A stretch of 54,108 nucleotides of DNA from Streptococcus halichoeri (lineage in GTDB: Bacteria > Bacillota > Bacilli > Lactobacillales > Streptococcaceae), in the NCBI RefSeq assembly GCF_009870755.1, contig NZ_WLZU01000010.1, positions 1 to 54,108 on the forward strand, in the 5' to 3' direction. This document shows, piece after piece, positions 18,072-27,993 of this stretch. Position 1 is the stretch's first letter. Every line of letters starts with the position of its first letter. Below the pieces are notes generated by a model. It made no database searches and was not told where the DNA came from. It saw only the letters and a list, made by a program, of their open reading frames with translations. Made by a program: the position numbers and the translations under genes.

Positions 18072-20132
18072 ATGAAAAAGCATCTTGTGTTAAAAAGCAG
18101 TATTTTAGGTTTTGCAGCCAGCTTATCTGTCTTGACAGGAGCAGCTCACGCTGACCAAGTTGATGTGCAACTCCTAGGAGTTAATGACTTTCATGGTGCC
18201 CTAGATCAAACAGGCACCGCCTCTATGCCAGACGCAAAAGTCGCAGGAGCCGGTTCAGCTGCTCAACTGGACGCTTACATGGATAAAGCCGAAACTGATT
18301 TCAAATCAACCAGTCCTAACGGGACAAGCATTCGCGTTCAAGCTGGTGATATGGTTGGAGCTAGTCCTGCAAATTCTGCGCTCTTACAAGACGAACCAAC
18401 TGTAAAAGTCTTTAACCAAATGGATTTTAAATATGGAACGCTTGGCAACCATGAGTTTGATGAAGGCTTAGCTGAGTATCATCGCATTATGACAGGTACA
18501 GCGCCAGCAGCAGATTCTTCTATCAATACGATTACTAAGTCTTATGACCACCAAGCTGCTCAACAACAAATCGTCATTGCCAACGTCATTGATAAAGCTA
18601 CAAACCAGATTCCTTATAATTGGCAACCATATGCTATTGAAACTATTCCTGTTAATAACACATCCGCCAAAATTGGCTTTATTGGCGTTGTTACTTCTGA
18701 AATTCCAGATCTTGTCCTTAAACAAAACCATGAAAACTATACTTTCTTAGATGAAGCTGAAACGATTGTACACTATGCCAAGATGCTGCGCGCCCAAAAT
18801 GTCAATGCTATTGTCGTCTTAGCTCATATCCCTGCAACCAGCAACAAAGAAGGTCAAGTTGGAGACCAAGTTGCTATGATTATGAATAAGGTCAATCACA
18901 TCTATCCTGACAACTCTGTTGATGTGGTTTTCGCAGGTCATAATCACCAATATACTAACGGAACTATTGGCACCACACGTGTCGTACAAGCTCTCTCCCA
19001 AGGTAAGGCCTATGCTGACGTCCGTGGACGATTAGATACAGATACTCAGGATTTCATCACTACGCCATCAGCTACCGTCACAGCTGTCGCACCAAAAATA
19101 TTAGCAGGCAGTGCAGAAGTTCAAGCCATTGTCGACCAAGCAAATGCCATTGTTGCACAAGTCACCAATGACAAAATCGGTACAGCAGCTACCAGTGCTT
19201 CTATTTCACGCGAAGTCAACCAAGACATGGAATCGGCTGTTGGTGATTTAATCACACGCGCCCAATTAATGGCTGCCCGCGACTCCTACCCGGATGTTGA
19301 TTTTGCCTTCACAAATAATGGCGGTATTCGTGCTGATTTGGTCGTCACTGATAACCAAACCATTACCTGGGGTGCCGCACAAGCAGTCCAACCTTTTGGC
19401 AACATTCTCCAAGTCGTTGAAATGTCCGGTCAAGATATTTACAACGTCCTTAACGAACAATATAACGAAAACCAACGCTACTTCCTACAAATGGCTGGCC
19501 TACGCTATACCTATACTGATAATCCAGCTGGTGATTCAACAACACCATTTAAGGTCGTTAAAGCCTATAAAGAAAATGGTCAAGAAATTATTCCAAGTCA
19601 GACTTATAAAGTCGTTATCAATGATTTCTTATTTGGTGGGGGTGATGGCTTTGCAAGCTTCCGCAAAGCAACCTTGCATGGAGCTATTAAGCCAGATACC
19701 GAAGTCTTCATTAATTACATTAAGGACCAAGAAGCAGCTGGCAAAAAGATTTCGTCACACCTAGCTGGCACTAAAACTTATGTTAAAATAACAGTAGAAG
19801 GCTCACAAACCAGTGATGCCAACGGAAAACACGATACAATGACCCGTATTTTCCGTGATCGTACTGGACAAATTGTAGGTACCGAACCCATTTCAGAACT
19901 CTTCACTCCAAAAGCTGATCATAAGCTACAAGTCTCTCAACAAGCACAAAGTTTAGCAACACCGCAAACCAAGTCCCTTAGTCCTATGGCTCGTGCCAAC
20001 CAAGCGGCTGTTACTAGTCAAGCAACCCTTCCAAAAACAGGTTCTAAACAAGGTAACGTGCTTTGGGCTAGTCTACTTGGCTTATTGAGTCTAGGATTTG
20101 CAGCCCAGCTTAAGAAAAAAACCAAAGCTTAA
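18072..20132 (+). CDS. Cell-wall-anchored 5'-nucleotidase (S5nA-like)
   Basis: The 686-residue surface enzyme has a signal peptide of about 27 residues ending TGAAHA, a metallophosphatase domain with GVNDFHGALD (Asp39, His41), GNHEFD at 125-130 and FAGHNHQY, then a 5'-nucleotidase C-terminal domain with NNGGIRADL near 415 and GGDGFASF. The C-terminus is a sorting signal: LPKTG at 653-657, a hydrophobic helix and a KKKTKA tail, so sortase A should attach it to peptidoglycan. Related streptococcal enzymes (S5nA of S. pyogenes, NudP of S. agalactiae) dephosphorylate AMP to adenosine and can produce deoxyadenosine, dampening phagocytes. AGGAG precedes the ATG, and it appears to be monocistronic. 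Confidence 0.93.
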   Translation: MKKHLVLKSSILGFAASLSVLTGAAHADQVDVQLLGVNDFHGALDQTGTASMPDAKVAGAGSAAQLDAYMDKAETDFKSTSPNGTSIRVQAGDMVGASPANSALLQDEPTVKVFNQMDFKYGTLGNHEFDEGLAEYHRIMTGTAPAADSSINTITKSYDHQAAQQQIVIANVIDKATNQIPYNWQPYAIETIPVNNTSAKIGFIGVVTSEIPDLVLKQNHENYTFLDEAETIVHYAKMLRAQNVNAIVVLAHIPATSNKEGQVGDQVAMIMNKVNHIYPDNSVDVVFAGHNHQYTNGTIGTTRVVQALSQGKAYADVRGRLDTDTQDFITTPSATVTAVAPKILAGSAEVQAIVDQANAIVAQVTNDKIGTAATSASISREVNQDMESAVGDLITRAQLMAARDSYPDVDFAFTNNGGIRADLVVTDNQTITWGAAQAVQPFGNILQVVEMSGQDIYNVLNEQYNENQRYFLQMAGLRYTYTDNPAGDSTTPFKVVKAYKENGQEIIPSQTYKVVINDFLFGGGDGFASFRKATLHGAIKPDTEVFINYIKDQEAAGKKISSHLAGTKTYVKITVEGSQTSDANGKHDTMTRIFRDRTGQIVGTEPISELFTPKADHKLQVSQQAQSLATPQTKSLSPMARANQAAVTSQATLPKTGSKQGNVLWASLLGLLSLGFAAQLKKKTKA

Positions 20133-20390
20133 AGGCACATCTGTTCAATCCTTCCAAGTTAACTGTTAACTGAGACAAGCTCAACGACATACATGTGCTA
20201 TGCCAAGCAAAAGTTTAAATGCTAAGCAAGACACGGACTTAGACGATTATTAAGCAGCAGACAGTCACCCAACTATTTCTGCTGACCCCTCTTATGACAG
20301 TACTGCTCTTAATGATGCTCCTAAGGCTTGTAGCATTAGCTTTTCATATCACAAGCTTATCTTATGGCGAGCAAAACAGCCTAAATAACA
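20133..20390. other. Intergenic region with only decayed coding-like sequence
   Basis: Between the 5'-nucleotidase stop and the hairpin at 20391 I see no frame with a plausible start. A stretch of about 43 codons (roughly 20250-20387, plus strand) without a start codon may be remnant coding DNA, but nothing identifies it. Confidence 0.4.
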
Positions 20391-20443
20391 AACTGCCGGT
20401 ACAGACCCTTTACTAAGGTAAGAAGGGCTTACCGGCAGTTTTT
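20391..20443. terminator. Hairpin terminator between the 5'-nucleotidase and the bacteriocin-like locus
   Basis: AACTGCCGGTA (20391-20401) and TACCGGCAGTT (20430-20440) form an 11-bp perfect stem. T residues follow on the plus strand. On the minus strand a looser TTTGTTATTT follows, so it may also end the 70-residue gene that stops at 20455. Confidence 0.8.
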
Positions 20444-20454
20444 GTATTTCACGA

Positions 20455-20667
20455 TTAGAAGCACATAGCTGCGCGAGCCATTGGCTCTCTTTTGGGGCTC
20501 AAAATTTTATTATCCACTTTTTCACTATTTTTTAAAGCCCAAATAGCATCGTCTATATAACCTAATAATTTTCTTTTATCCATAGAATCAGGTATATCAT
20601 TAAGTACTGCTTCTCTAAAACTTGATATTTTTTGTAAGGCAGTTTCTAAAAATTTTTTATCTTCCAT
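20455..20667 (-). CDS. Putative bacteriocin immunity protein (70 aa)
   Basis: The start MEDKKFLETALQKIS at 20665-20667 is chosen because GAGG at 20677-20680 lies nine bases upstream; a longer frame would lack this support. The 70-residue product is mostly helical by composition and has no signal peptide or membrane segment, in keeping with small cytoplasmic immunity proteins of class II bacteriocins, though I do not recognise a specific subfamily. Its ribosome binding site overlaps the stop codon of the bacteriocin-like frame at 20679-20942, so the two genes form a coupled pair. The assignment rests mainly on this context. Confidence 0.6.
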   Translation of the reverse strand: MEDKKFLETALQKISSFREAVLNDIPDSMDKRKLLGYIDDAIWALKNSEKVDNKILSPKREPMARAAMCF

Positions 20668-20678
20668 AACAATAAACC

Positions 20679-20942
20679 TCAAGGTATAGGATTATGTATA
20701 TCCCCCCAGAAACCTGCCATATTATTTGCCACATTATGAACAATATTTCCCCAATTAACTTTACAATTACCATTATTCATATTAGTAGGAGTATATGGTT
20801 TTCCAACTTTACAAATAATATTATTACTAACAGAACTAAACGGCGAATACCACTAAGCAGCATTAGCTGTTACAGTAAAACCTAAACCAAAAAATAAACC
20901 AATGAACATGGCAATAAAAACTTTTGTAACAGATCTTCTCAT
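20679..20942 (-). pseudogene. Secreted class II bacteriocin-like precursor broken by an amber codon
   Basis: From ATG 20940-20942 the frame gives a signal peptide (MRRSVTKVFIAMFIGLFFGL, then GFTVTANAA) of 29 residues and then a TAG stop at 20853-20855, directly after the ANAA cleavage region. The same frame continues for 57 more codons to TGA 20679-20681. That part starts WYSPFSSVSNNIICKVG, has two cysteines 16 residues apart, then NNGNCKVNWG and an Asn/Ala-rich segment with AGFWGD. The C-x-V-x-W-G motif followed by an amphipathic Trp-containing stretch recalls the C-terminal half of pediocin-like bacteriocins, of which some (enterocin P, bacteriocin 31) use Sec signal peptides. The N-terminal YGNGV motif of that class is absent. 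Confidence 0.7.
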
Positions 20943-21390
20943 AATCTTACTTCTTCCACATTAACTTAATTGTGATTTTAACACCTTCAATATACTCCTA
21001 ATCTCTAAAAATACAAGACTGTTTTTTAAAATATTTTTGTAGCATAATGGAAGTTATAAGCAACAAAATAAATATAAAAAGCCGCCTTCTAAAAAACGAT
21101 TAGTTTAGATCAATTTATTATTGTCTAACTAATCGTTTTTTGTCGCATCAAGATCAAGTAACCACGGATTTAATTCTCATTTTAACAGGTCATCAGGGAA
21201 ATTATTGAGGTGAGAAAAACAAGTCTAAACCTTCAAAATTAACTCTAGTCCACTCTTTAATAAAGGGTCTAATCATGATTGGTTACCTATTTTTACGCAT
21301 AAGTACAAGGAGCGGCTCTAATCTAAAAAGCAAGAGCCGCCTTTTGGCCGCAACCACCATCAGACTGCTCTTTTCCTTGGGATTAACATC
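20943..21390. other. Intergenic region between the bacteriocin-like locus and gdhA
   Basis: No supported gene was found. It holds a long bidirectional hairpin at 21091-21141 and a second 8-bp stem, GCGGCTCT (21312-21319) with AGAGCCGC (21333-21340). A short decayed minus-strand reading frame around 21150-21260 contains several stops and could be old insertion-sequence debris; I could not identify it. Confidence 0.45.
21091..21141. terminator. Bidirectional hairpin terminator
   Basis: AAAAAACGATTAGTT (21091-21105) and AACTAATCGTTTTTT (21127-21141) are perfect inverted arms around a 21-base loop, with A and T runs at the ends. It has no obvious gene immediately before it on either strand. Confidence 0.6.
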
Positions 21391-21443
21391 AATAGGACCT
21401 CACATCCTAGTGTGTCATCAGCAAGCACGCTAGGAAGTAAGGT
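21391..21443 (-). repeat. Imperfect hairpin downstream of gdhA
   Basis: ATCCTAGTGTG and CACGCTAGGA pair around a short loop, and the flanks AGGACCT and AAGGTTCT extend the stem. It begins 18 bases after the gdhA stop but has no T run, so it may protect or process the 3' end rather than terminate efficiently. Confidence 0.5.
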
Positions 21444-21461
21444 TCTAAAACGACCATACTC

Positions 21462-22832
<1,371 letters not shown>

Positions 22833-22854
22833 TTATATTCAAGTTCTTATTAGT

Positions 22855-22883
22855 ATTATAAATTGTCAGAATATTCTTGTCAA
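22855..22883 (-). promoter_or_regulatory. Consensus promoter of gdhA
   Basis: On the minus strand TTGACA (22878-22883) and TATAAT (22855-22860) are 17 bases apart, a perfect sigma-A promoter, suggesting strong expression unless repressed. Confidence 0.9.
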
Positions 22884-23080
22884 ATCTTGATAACGGCTAC
22901 TGCTTTTTCGTTGACCAGCCAAATTAAAAAGTGCTCACGCTTTCTTGAGTTCAAAGTAGGTGTTCATTTTATTTCATTTGCTGTGTGGTGTTGATCAATC
23001 AATCTGACGGAGCTCCTATTTTACCGGCTAAATACTATTTTCTGAAGCTTAGTAGTAGTTTTAATGTCATCTGGTAAGGT

Positions 23081-24961
23081 TTATTCAGAAAGCTCACTAA
23101 GGTAATCAAAGCGAGTATATTTCTCAAGGAGTCTGTCATTGGCTTGATCGAGTTGGTGTTGTAACTCAGCTAAACGTCCATAATCACTGGTAAGATCATT
23201 CATTTGATCAGTGATTGTCTCAATGTCTTGTTCGATTAACGCAATATCAGCCTCTATGTTTGCCCATTCTTGTTTTTCAAGGTAAGACATCCGTTTCTTA
23301 TTTGTTTTTGTCTGTGTTTGTTGACGAGCTGGGGCAGCTGTTTTTAAGTCCGTAGAAGATGAAGACATTTCTTGTAAAAACTGACGCTCATCTAAAAATT
23401 CACTGTAGTTACCAAAGTATAGTTTAATGCGGCCATTTTCAATCGATAAAATCTTATTTGCGACCTTATCTAAAAAATAGCGATCATGACTGACCGTAAT
23501 AACCGGGCCTGCAAACTGTTGCAAGAAATTTTCTAAAACTGTCAAAGTAGCAATATCAAGATCATTAGTTGGCTCATCCAAAAGTAAAACATTGGGCTTT
23601 TCAATCAGGAGTTTTAAGAGATAGAGCCGCTTTTTTTCGCCACCTGAGAGTTTACCAATCAGGGTTCCGTGGCTAGCCCTCGGAAATAAAAACTGTTCTA
23701 AGAGATCACTAATGCTAGTCGTCCCAACCTTTGTTTTGACCTCATCTGCCACTTCTTGGAGGTAGGAAATAACCCGCTTGTTATCATCCATGTCCCCAAT
23801 TCCTTGCCTAAAATAAGCAATGCGAACCGTTTCACCAATGCTAATCTGACCCTTGCAAGGTTGCAAATCACCATTAATCAATTGTAGCAAGCTTGTTTTC
23901 CCAACACCATTATCACCAACTATGCCAATCCGATCTTGATTTTGAATCAGTAAGCTAAACTCCTCAAATAAAGGTGTTGCATCATAACCAAAGGAAACCT
24001 GATCAAAGCTAATCACTTTCTTACCGATACGGCTTGTTTCAAAATGCAATGTCAGCTCCTTGGCCTGTTGATCGTTACTTACTGCCTTTTGTAACTCATG
24101 AAAACGATCAATTCGGGCTTGCTGCTTGGTGGCTCTGGCCTGTGGTTGACGACGCATCCAGCTTAGCTCTTGTTTGTATAGTTGTTGATTTTTATGATGT
24201 GTTGCAGCTTGTCGCTCATCTGCTTCTGCTTTTAAGCGTACATAATCCTGGTAATTACCTTGGTATTCTGTCAACTGAGCTTGGTCTAACTCAAAAATCC
24301 GGGTCGCCAAGGCATCCAAAAAATACCGATCATGGGTAATAAAAAGAACGGTTTTCTTACTGGAAATCAGGTAATGGGTCAGCCATTGAATGGTAGCACT
24401 ATCTAAATGATTGGTCGGTTCATCTAAAAGCAAGAGGTCAGCATCATTAAGCAGGGCTTGTGCTAGTTGAACTCGACGGCGTAAACCACCTGATAACTGA
24501 CCTACTGGTTGGGTTAAATCATGAATGCCTAATTTAGAAAGAACGGTCTTAACCTCGCTTTCAATTGTCCAGGCAGCTGTGCGGTCCATCTCTGAAATGA
24601 GCTCTTCTAACCGTGATTGATTGGTCTGCTTGTATTGTGACATTAGTAATTCATAGTCACGAATCAAGCGCATTTCTTCGATATCTGCTGACAAAACGGT
24701 ATCTAGCACCGATGCCTGATCATCAAAATGGGGTGTTTGCGTCAAATAAGCTATCTGATAATCATTTGATTTGATAAAAGGCGAAACATCACCATCATAA
24801 CCAAGCTTACCAGCAATCACATCTAACAGGGTTGTTTTACCTGTGCCGTTGACACCGATAATGCCAATCCGATCCAAAGAATGCACAATAAAGGAAATAT
24901 CTTTAAAAACGGTTTTATCGCCGACACTTTTGCTCAATTTCTCAACAATTAAATCACTCAT
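23081..24961 (-). CDS. ABC-F family ATPase (Uup/YfmR-like)
   Basis: The 626-residue product has two ABC domains and no membrane segments. The first has Walker A GVNGTGKT at 36-43, signature LSGGLRRR and [12 protein letters not shown]; the second has GDNGVGKTS near 350, LSGGEKKR and [12 protein letters not shown] linker with basic residues joins them and the C-terminal 90 residues form a coiled coil, as in Uup/YfmR proteins. Such ABC-F factors act on the ribosome, for example rescuing stalls at polyproline. It overlaps cca by eight bases and is the last gene of the operon. Antibiotic-resistance ABC-F proteins usually lack this C-terminal coiled coil, so resistance is not suggested. Confidence 0.9.
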   Translation of the reverse strand: MSDLIVEKLSKSVGDKTVFKDISFIVHSLDRIGIIGVNGTGKTTLLDVIAGKLGYDGDVSPFIKSNDYQIAYLTQTPHFDDQASVLDTVLSADIEEMRLIRDYELLMSQYKQTNQSRLEELISEMDRTAAWTIESEVKTVLSKLGIHDLTQPVGQLSGGLRRRVQLAQALLNDADLLLLDEPTNHLDSATIQWLTHYLISSKKTVLFITHDRYFLDALATRIFELDQAQLTEYQGNYQDYVRLKAEADERQAATHHKNQQLYKQELSWMRRQPQARATKQQARIDRFHELQKAVSNDQQAKELTLHFETSRIGKKVISFDQVSFGYDATPLFEEFSLLIQNQDRIGIVGDNGVGKTSLLQLINGDLQPCKGQISIGETVRIAYFRQGIGDMDDNKRVISYLQEVADEVKTKVGTTSISDLLEQFLFPRASHGTLIGKLSGGEKKRLYLLKLLIEKPNVLLLDEPTNDLDIATLTVLENFLQQFAGPVITVSHDRYFLDKVANKILSIENGRIKLYFGNYSEFLDERQFLQEMSSSSTDLKTAAPARQQTQTKTNKKRMSYLEKQEWANIEADIALIEQDIETITDQMNDLTSDYGRLAELQHQLDQANDRLLEKYTRFDYLSELSE

Positions 24962-26165
24962 TGGCTAACTCTTTCTTAACAAAATTAAGGATAGCTTCTT
25001 TGGTATTAGCCAAGTCACCATCTACTATTTTTTCTTCTATTTGTTTGAGGATATGGCCTAATTTTGGACCAGGTTGAATTCCAAAGGTTTGGATTAAGTC
25101 TCCCCCCTTAATGACAATCGCATGCTTATCGTAAATCGTTAGTGCCTGATAGAGCTGATCAATCGCCCTAAAATCAGTGGACAAGCCTTGGGCATGCCGC
25201 AAATTCTCTACTAGCTGGGCTATTTCCTTGCCATAATGGTAGAGATCAGCCTTGCTTAGTGCCCTCTTTGTTCTCAATTGATACAAGGCCACCATTTGCA
25301 AAACGGCATTTTGAAACTCATTTGAGGTTTTCCAGGCCTTAAGAAAAGTTCTGGGCTCAGCAATTTTCAAATACAAAATGAGCGCCCCCCATGCTTGGAC
25401 ATCATTTTGGAAGCAAAAATCAGGGCCCAGCTGATCAATCATCAGCAAACAGGCCTCCTTGGCCTGCTCAAGTCCAGGCAAATAGTGATGAGCACAAGCC
25501 TTAAGCAATTGTTTAAGTCCCTTTGTCCAGGCTTTAGCCAGCAAGAGTTTATCAAATTCAATAAAAGAACGTTCAACTGAAATTTTAGCTAATAATGGTG
25601 CATGGCTAACCATAGCTTGATAAGTAGACGCCTCAATGTCAAAATCAAGTGTTGCTACAAAACGAAAGCCACGCATAATACGTAAAGCATCTTCTTCAAA
25701 ACGTTCTTGGGCCTTGCCCACAGCTCGTAGCTTTTTGGCTTTTAAATCGGCTATGCCAGAAAATTTGTCAATCACAGTGCCATCACTCGCTAAGGCAAAG
25801 GCATTGACTGTAAAATCACGTCGCTTTAAATCTTCTTCTAATGAGCGGATGAAAGCAACCTGACTTGGTCTGCGGTAATCAACATAGACGTCTTCTGTTC
25901 GAAATGTCGTGATTTCATATTCATGATTATTTTCTAGAACCAGCACAGTACCGTGTTCAATGCCAATATCAACCGTCCGTGCAAACAACTGTTTGGTTTC
26001 ATGAGGATAAGAGCTTGTCGCGATGTCAACATCATGAATCGGCCGTCCAAGCAAGCTATCACGGACACTGCCACCGACAAAATAGGCCTCGTAGCCTGCG
26101 GCTTTGATTCTTTCTAAGATTGGTAAAGCCTCCTGAAATTCAGAAGGCATGGTTGTTAATTTCAT
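24954..26165 (-). CDS. cca: CCA tRNA nucleotidyltransferase
   Basis: The 403-residue class II nucleotidyltransferase adds or repairs the CCA end of tRNAs without a nucleic acid template. GGSVRD at 31-36, the metal-binding DVD at 45-47, [10 protein letters not shown], and RIMRGFRF follow in the standard order, with a helical tRNA-binding C-terminus. Length is normal and there is no HD phosphohydrolase domain. It lies between degV and the ABC-F gene on the same strand and overlaps the latter by eight bases. Confidence 0.94.
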   Translation of the reverse strand: MKLTTMPSEFQEALPILERIKAAGYEAYFVGGSVRDSLLGRPIHDVDIATSSYPHETKQLFARTVDIGIEHGTVLVLENNHEYEITTFRTEDVYVDYRRPSQVAFIRSLEEDLKRRDFTVNAFALASDGTVIDKFSGIADLKAKKLRAVGKAQERFEEDALRIMRGFRFVATLDFDIEASTYQAMVSHAPLLAKISVERSFIEFDKLLLAKAWTKGLKQLLKACAHHYLPGLEQAKEACLLMIDQLGPDFCFQNDVQAWGALILYLKIAEPRTFLKAWKTSNEFQNAVLQMVALYQLRTKRALSKADLYHYGKEIAQLVENLRHAQGLSTDFRAIDQLYQALTIYDKHAIVIKGGDLIQTFGIQPGPKLGHILKQIEEKIVDGDLANTKEAILNFVKKELANE

Positions 26166-26254
26166 TTAGTTTCTTTCTTGCATTTGGGTTATTTACGAAT
26201 GCCGCTCCTTAATTATTATAAGGTATAAAAAAGAAAGAGTCAGCATTAGCTACA

Positions 26255-27124
26255 CTAACAGTTAGTAAATGACATTGGCATTTTAGGAGTCACACCAATT
26301 CCGATCGCCCCTGGGCCTAGATGCACGCCCACTACCGCACTAAACTGTGCTAATTCAAACTGATCAGCAAAGCCATTTTCAAGCAGGAGGTGATGGAGGG
26401 CTGCAACCTTCTCATCCGCATTGGCACCAATAATCGAAAACTCATAATCTCCTGTTTGAGCAAATGCTTTGACCAACTCAACAATTCGCTTTAAGGCTTT
26501 CTTTTCTGTGCGTACTTTTTCATAAACCACGATTTTACCCTCATCATCAAAATAAAGGATAGGTTTGATGCTCAATAAACTCCCTAATAAGGCCGAACCG
26601 TTTGATAGGCGACCGCCCTTTACGAGATGATTCAGATCATCTACAACTATAAAGGCAGTAGTTCGTTCAATCTGATCCTGCAAAAGCGTAACGATTTGAG
26701 TAAAATGCAGGTCATTTTGCGCCCAATTCAGAACATTTCGAATCATAAGGCCAACAGGCACAGAGGCGATTTTACTATCAGGAAAGGCAATTGTTAACTG
26801 AGGGTGTTCTTCTACTAAAAATTGAATATTTTGCCAAAAACCTGAAATTCCTCCAGCTAAAAAGAGGCCAATAACATGCGTGTAACCCTTATCTTCTAAT
26901 TGATGCAATAAATCATCCAGCTCGGTTAAAGCTGGCTGACTCGTCTTAGGTAGCTCACTTGAGTTAGCCATTGCTTGATAAAAGTCATCACGTTCTAAAT
27001 TGTGACCTTCATAGTAGGTTTGACCATTCATCATGATAGGAAAATCAATCACAAAAAGGTCAGGGTGCCCCTGTATGCAATCAGGAAGGGCCGCAGTGTT
27101 ATCGGTAATGACAGCTAATTTCAT
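26255..27124 (-). CDS. DegV family fatty-acid-binding protein (FakB-like)
   Basis: The 289-residue product has the DegV layout: MKLAVITDNTAAL at the N-terminus, the lipid-contact motif KTSQPALTEL, then HVIGLFLAGGISGFW and DDLNHLVKGGRLS. DegV proteins hold a fatty acid and present it to the kinase FakA for phosphorylation. The lipid carried by this one cannot be predicted. Its ATG overlaps the stop codon of the DUF1149 gene by one base, so translation is coupled. Some usually invariant serines in the lipid motif differ (SQPA rather than SQPS), which may reflect substrate choice. Confidence 0.88.
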   Translation of the reverse strand: MKLAVITDNTAALPDCIQGHPDLFVIDFPIMMNGQTYYEGHNLERDDFYQAMANSSELPKTSQPALTELDDLLHQLEDKGYTHVIGLFLAGGISGFWQNIQFLVEEHPQLTIAFPDSKIASVPVGLMIRNVLNWAQNDLHFTQIVTLLQDQIERTTAFIVVDDLNHLVKGGRLSNGSALLGSLLSIKPILYFDDEGKIVVYEKVRTEKKALKRIVELVKAFAQTGDYEFSIIGANADEKVAALHHLLLENGFADQFELAQFSAVVGVHLGPGAIGIGVTPKMPMSFTNC

Positions 27125-27504
27125 TAATTACTAAACTCCAAATTAATTCCAGGTTGATCCAAAGCAATTTCGGTTACTTCAAGCGTTAAGCGTTGTACCA
27201 TATTCAACAAAGGCGCAGCTAGGGACTCGACTTCTACTTGTGAAAATTCACTTGGGCTTTCTACCAGACGATTCATGATCCGAACCATTTGCGAAATAAC
27301 CCCACTAATCACAAACTCTTCTTTAACGATGATAAATTGCAAAACAGAAACAACGGTCGTTTCATTCGCTTCCTCGTCACGGTTAACCAGTTGGAAAGTC
27401 ACTTCAAAATTTGTTTCCGGAGTACCGTTTTCTTGTTCCCATTCTAAATTACGGGCATCATAATGGTATTGGTTAACAAATTCTTTTTCGCGTTCTAATT
27501 GCAT
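27124..27504 (-). CDS. DUF1149 family protein
   Basis: The 126-residue product begins MQLEREKEFVNQYHYDAR and is an acidic protein of the streptococcal DUF1149 family, whose fold is related to the SecB chaperone; its role is not established. The start at 27502-27504 is chosen for the AAGGAGA ribosome binding site just upstream. Translation is coupled to degV through a one-base stop-start overlap, and the operon promoter is at 27534-27561. Confidence 0.85.
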   Translation of the reverse strand: MQLEREKEFVNQYHYDARNLEWEQENGTPETNFEVTFQLVNRDEEANETTVVSVLQFIIVKEEFVISGVISQMVRIMNRLVESPSEFSQVEVESLAAPLLNMVQRLTLEVTEIALDQPGINLEFSN

Positions 27505-27533
27505 GTTTCTTCTCCTTGAGATCAATATGACTC

Positions 27534-27561
27534 ATTATAACATAGTTTAAAAGAATGTTAA
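27534..27561 (-). promoter_or_regulatory. Promoter of the DUF1149-degV-cca operon
   Basis: On the minus strand TTAACA (27556-27561) and TATAAT (27534-27539) are 16 bases apart, 30 bases upstream of the DUF1149 start. Confidence 0.75.
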
Positions 27562-27712
27562 AGTCAGCTTAAAAGGTACCGCACAGCAAGTGATCGTAAA
27601 CATAGACTAGTGTTTAACAAAGAAAAAGAACACTAGGCCAGTTTGTTATCGTGTTCAAACCCTATTTAGGGAAATGGCACCACTGCTGATCAGGATTGGC
27701 CTGTTTTAGCTA

Positions 27713-27924
27713 CTAGAAGCTCAGTAGCTTTCTGCTTCTGCCGAGATTTTGATTGGGCACAATTTCCTCTTTTTTGCCGCTTTTCCCTTCTTGCGCAGGC
27801 CCTTGCCTTAGTTCCTTTTCATATTTCGCTTGAAAATAGGCTTGCGCAGCTATTCGTTTACGTACTGAGGAGAAAGGTAGAGGAGTTCTGTATATTTTTG
27901 ATAGATTTCTGTTAGTGCTTTCAT
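27713..27924 (-). pseudogene. Small decayed gene with a probable frameshift
   Basis: From ATG 27922-27924 one frame reads MKALTEIYQKYTELLYLSPQ and stops at TAG 27850-27852. A neighbouring frame takes over at about 27870 with VRKRIAAQAYFQAKYEKELR and runs to the stop at 27713-27715. Joined, they would form a basic protein of about 70 residues, so a one-base indel is likely. I do not recognise the family. There is a TATAAT just upstream but no convincing ribosome binding site. Confidence 0.4.
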
Positions 27925-27937
27925 TGATTTTATTATA

Positions 27938-27965
27938 GCAAACCACCAAAAGCAAACCACCAAAA
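27938..27965. repeat. Perfect tandem repeat, 2 x 14 bp
   Basis: GCAAACCACCAAAA occurs twice in direct succession at 27938-27951 and 27952-27965. It lies between the terminator of the GH73 gene and the -10-like box of the decayed small gene, where it occupies the -35 region. Confidence 0.9.
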
Positions 27966-27985
27966 AATCATCCCGTAGGATGATT
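27962..27985 (-). terminator. Terminator of the first GH73 hydrolase gene
   Basis: On the minus strand AATCATCC (27978-27985) and GGATGATT (27966-27973) form an 8-bp stem with a four-base loop followed by T residues, nine bases beyond the stop codon. Confidence 0.85.
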
Positions 27986-27993
27986 GGAAAAGG

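Noticed and set aside
20694..20885. Plus-strand frame of 63 codons over the bacteriocin-like locus
   Set aside because: No ribosome binding site, and the minus strand carries the signal peptide and bacteriocin-like motifs.
21091..21141. Perfect inverted arms read as insertion-sequence ends
   Set aside because: A and T runs flank the stem and the loop is only 21 bases; a bidirectional terminator explains it, and there is no transposase.
23081..24961. ABC-F gene as an antibiotic-resistance determinant
   Set aside because: The C-terminal coiled coil and overall layout fit housekeeping Uup/YfmR, and the gene sits in a core operon with cca.
27713..27955. 80-codon minus-strand frame taken as an intact gene
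   Set aside because: Its start lies inside the tandem repeat and -10 box without a ribosome binding site; the frameshifted small gene explains the sequence better.
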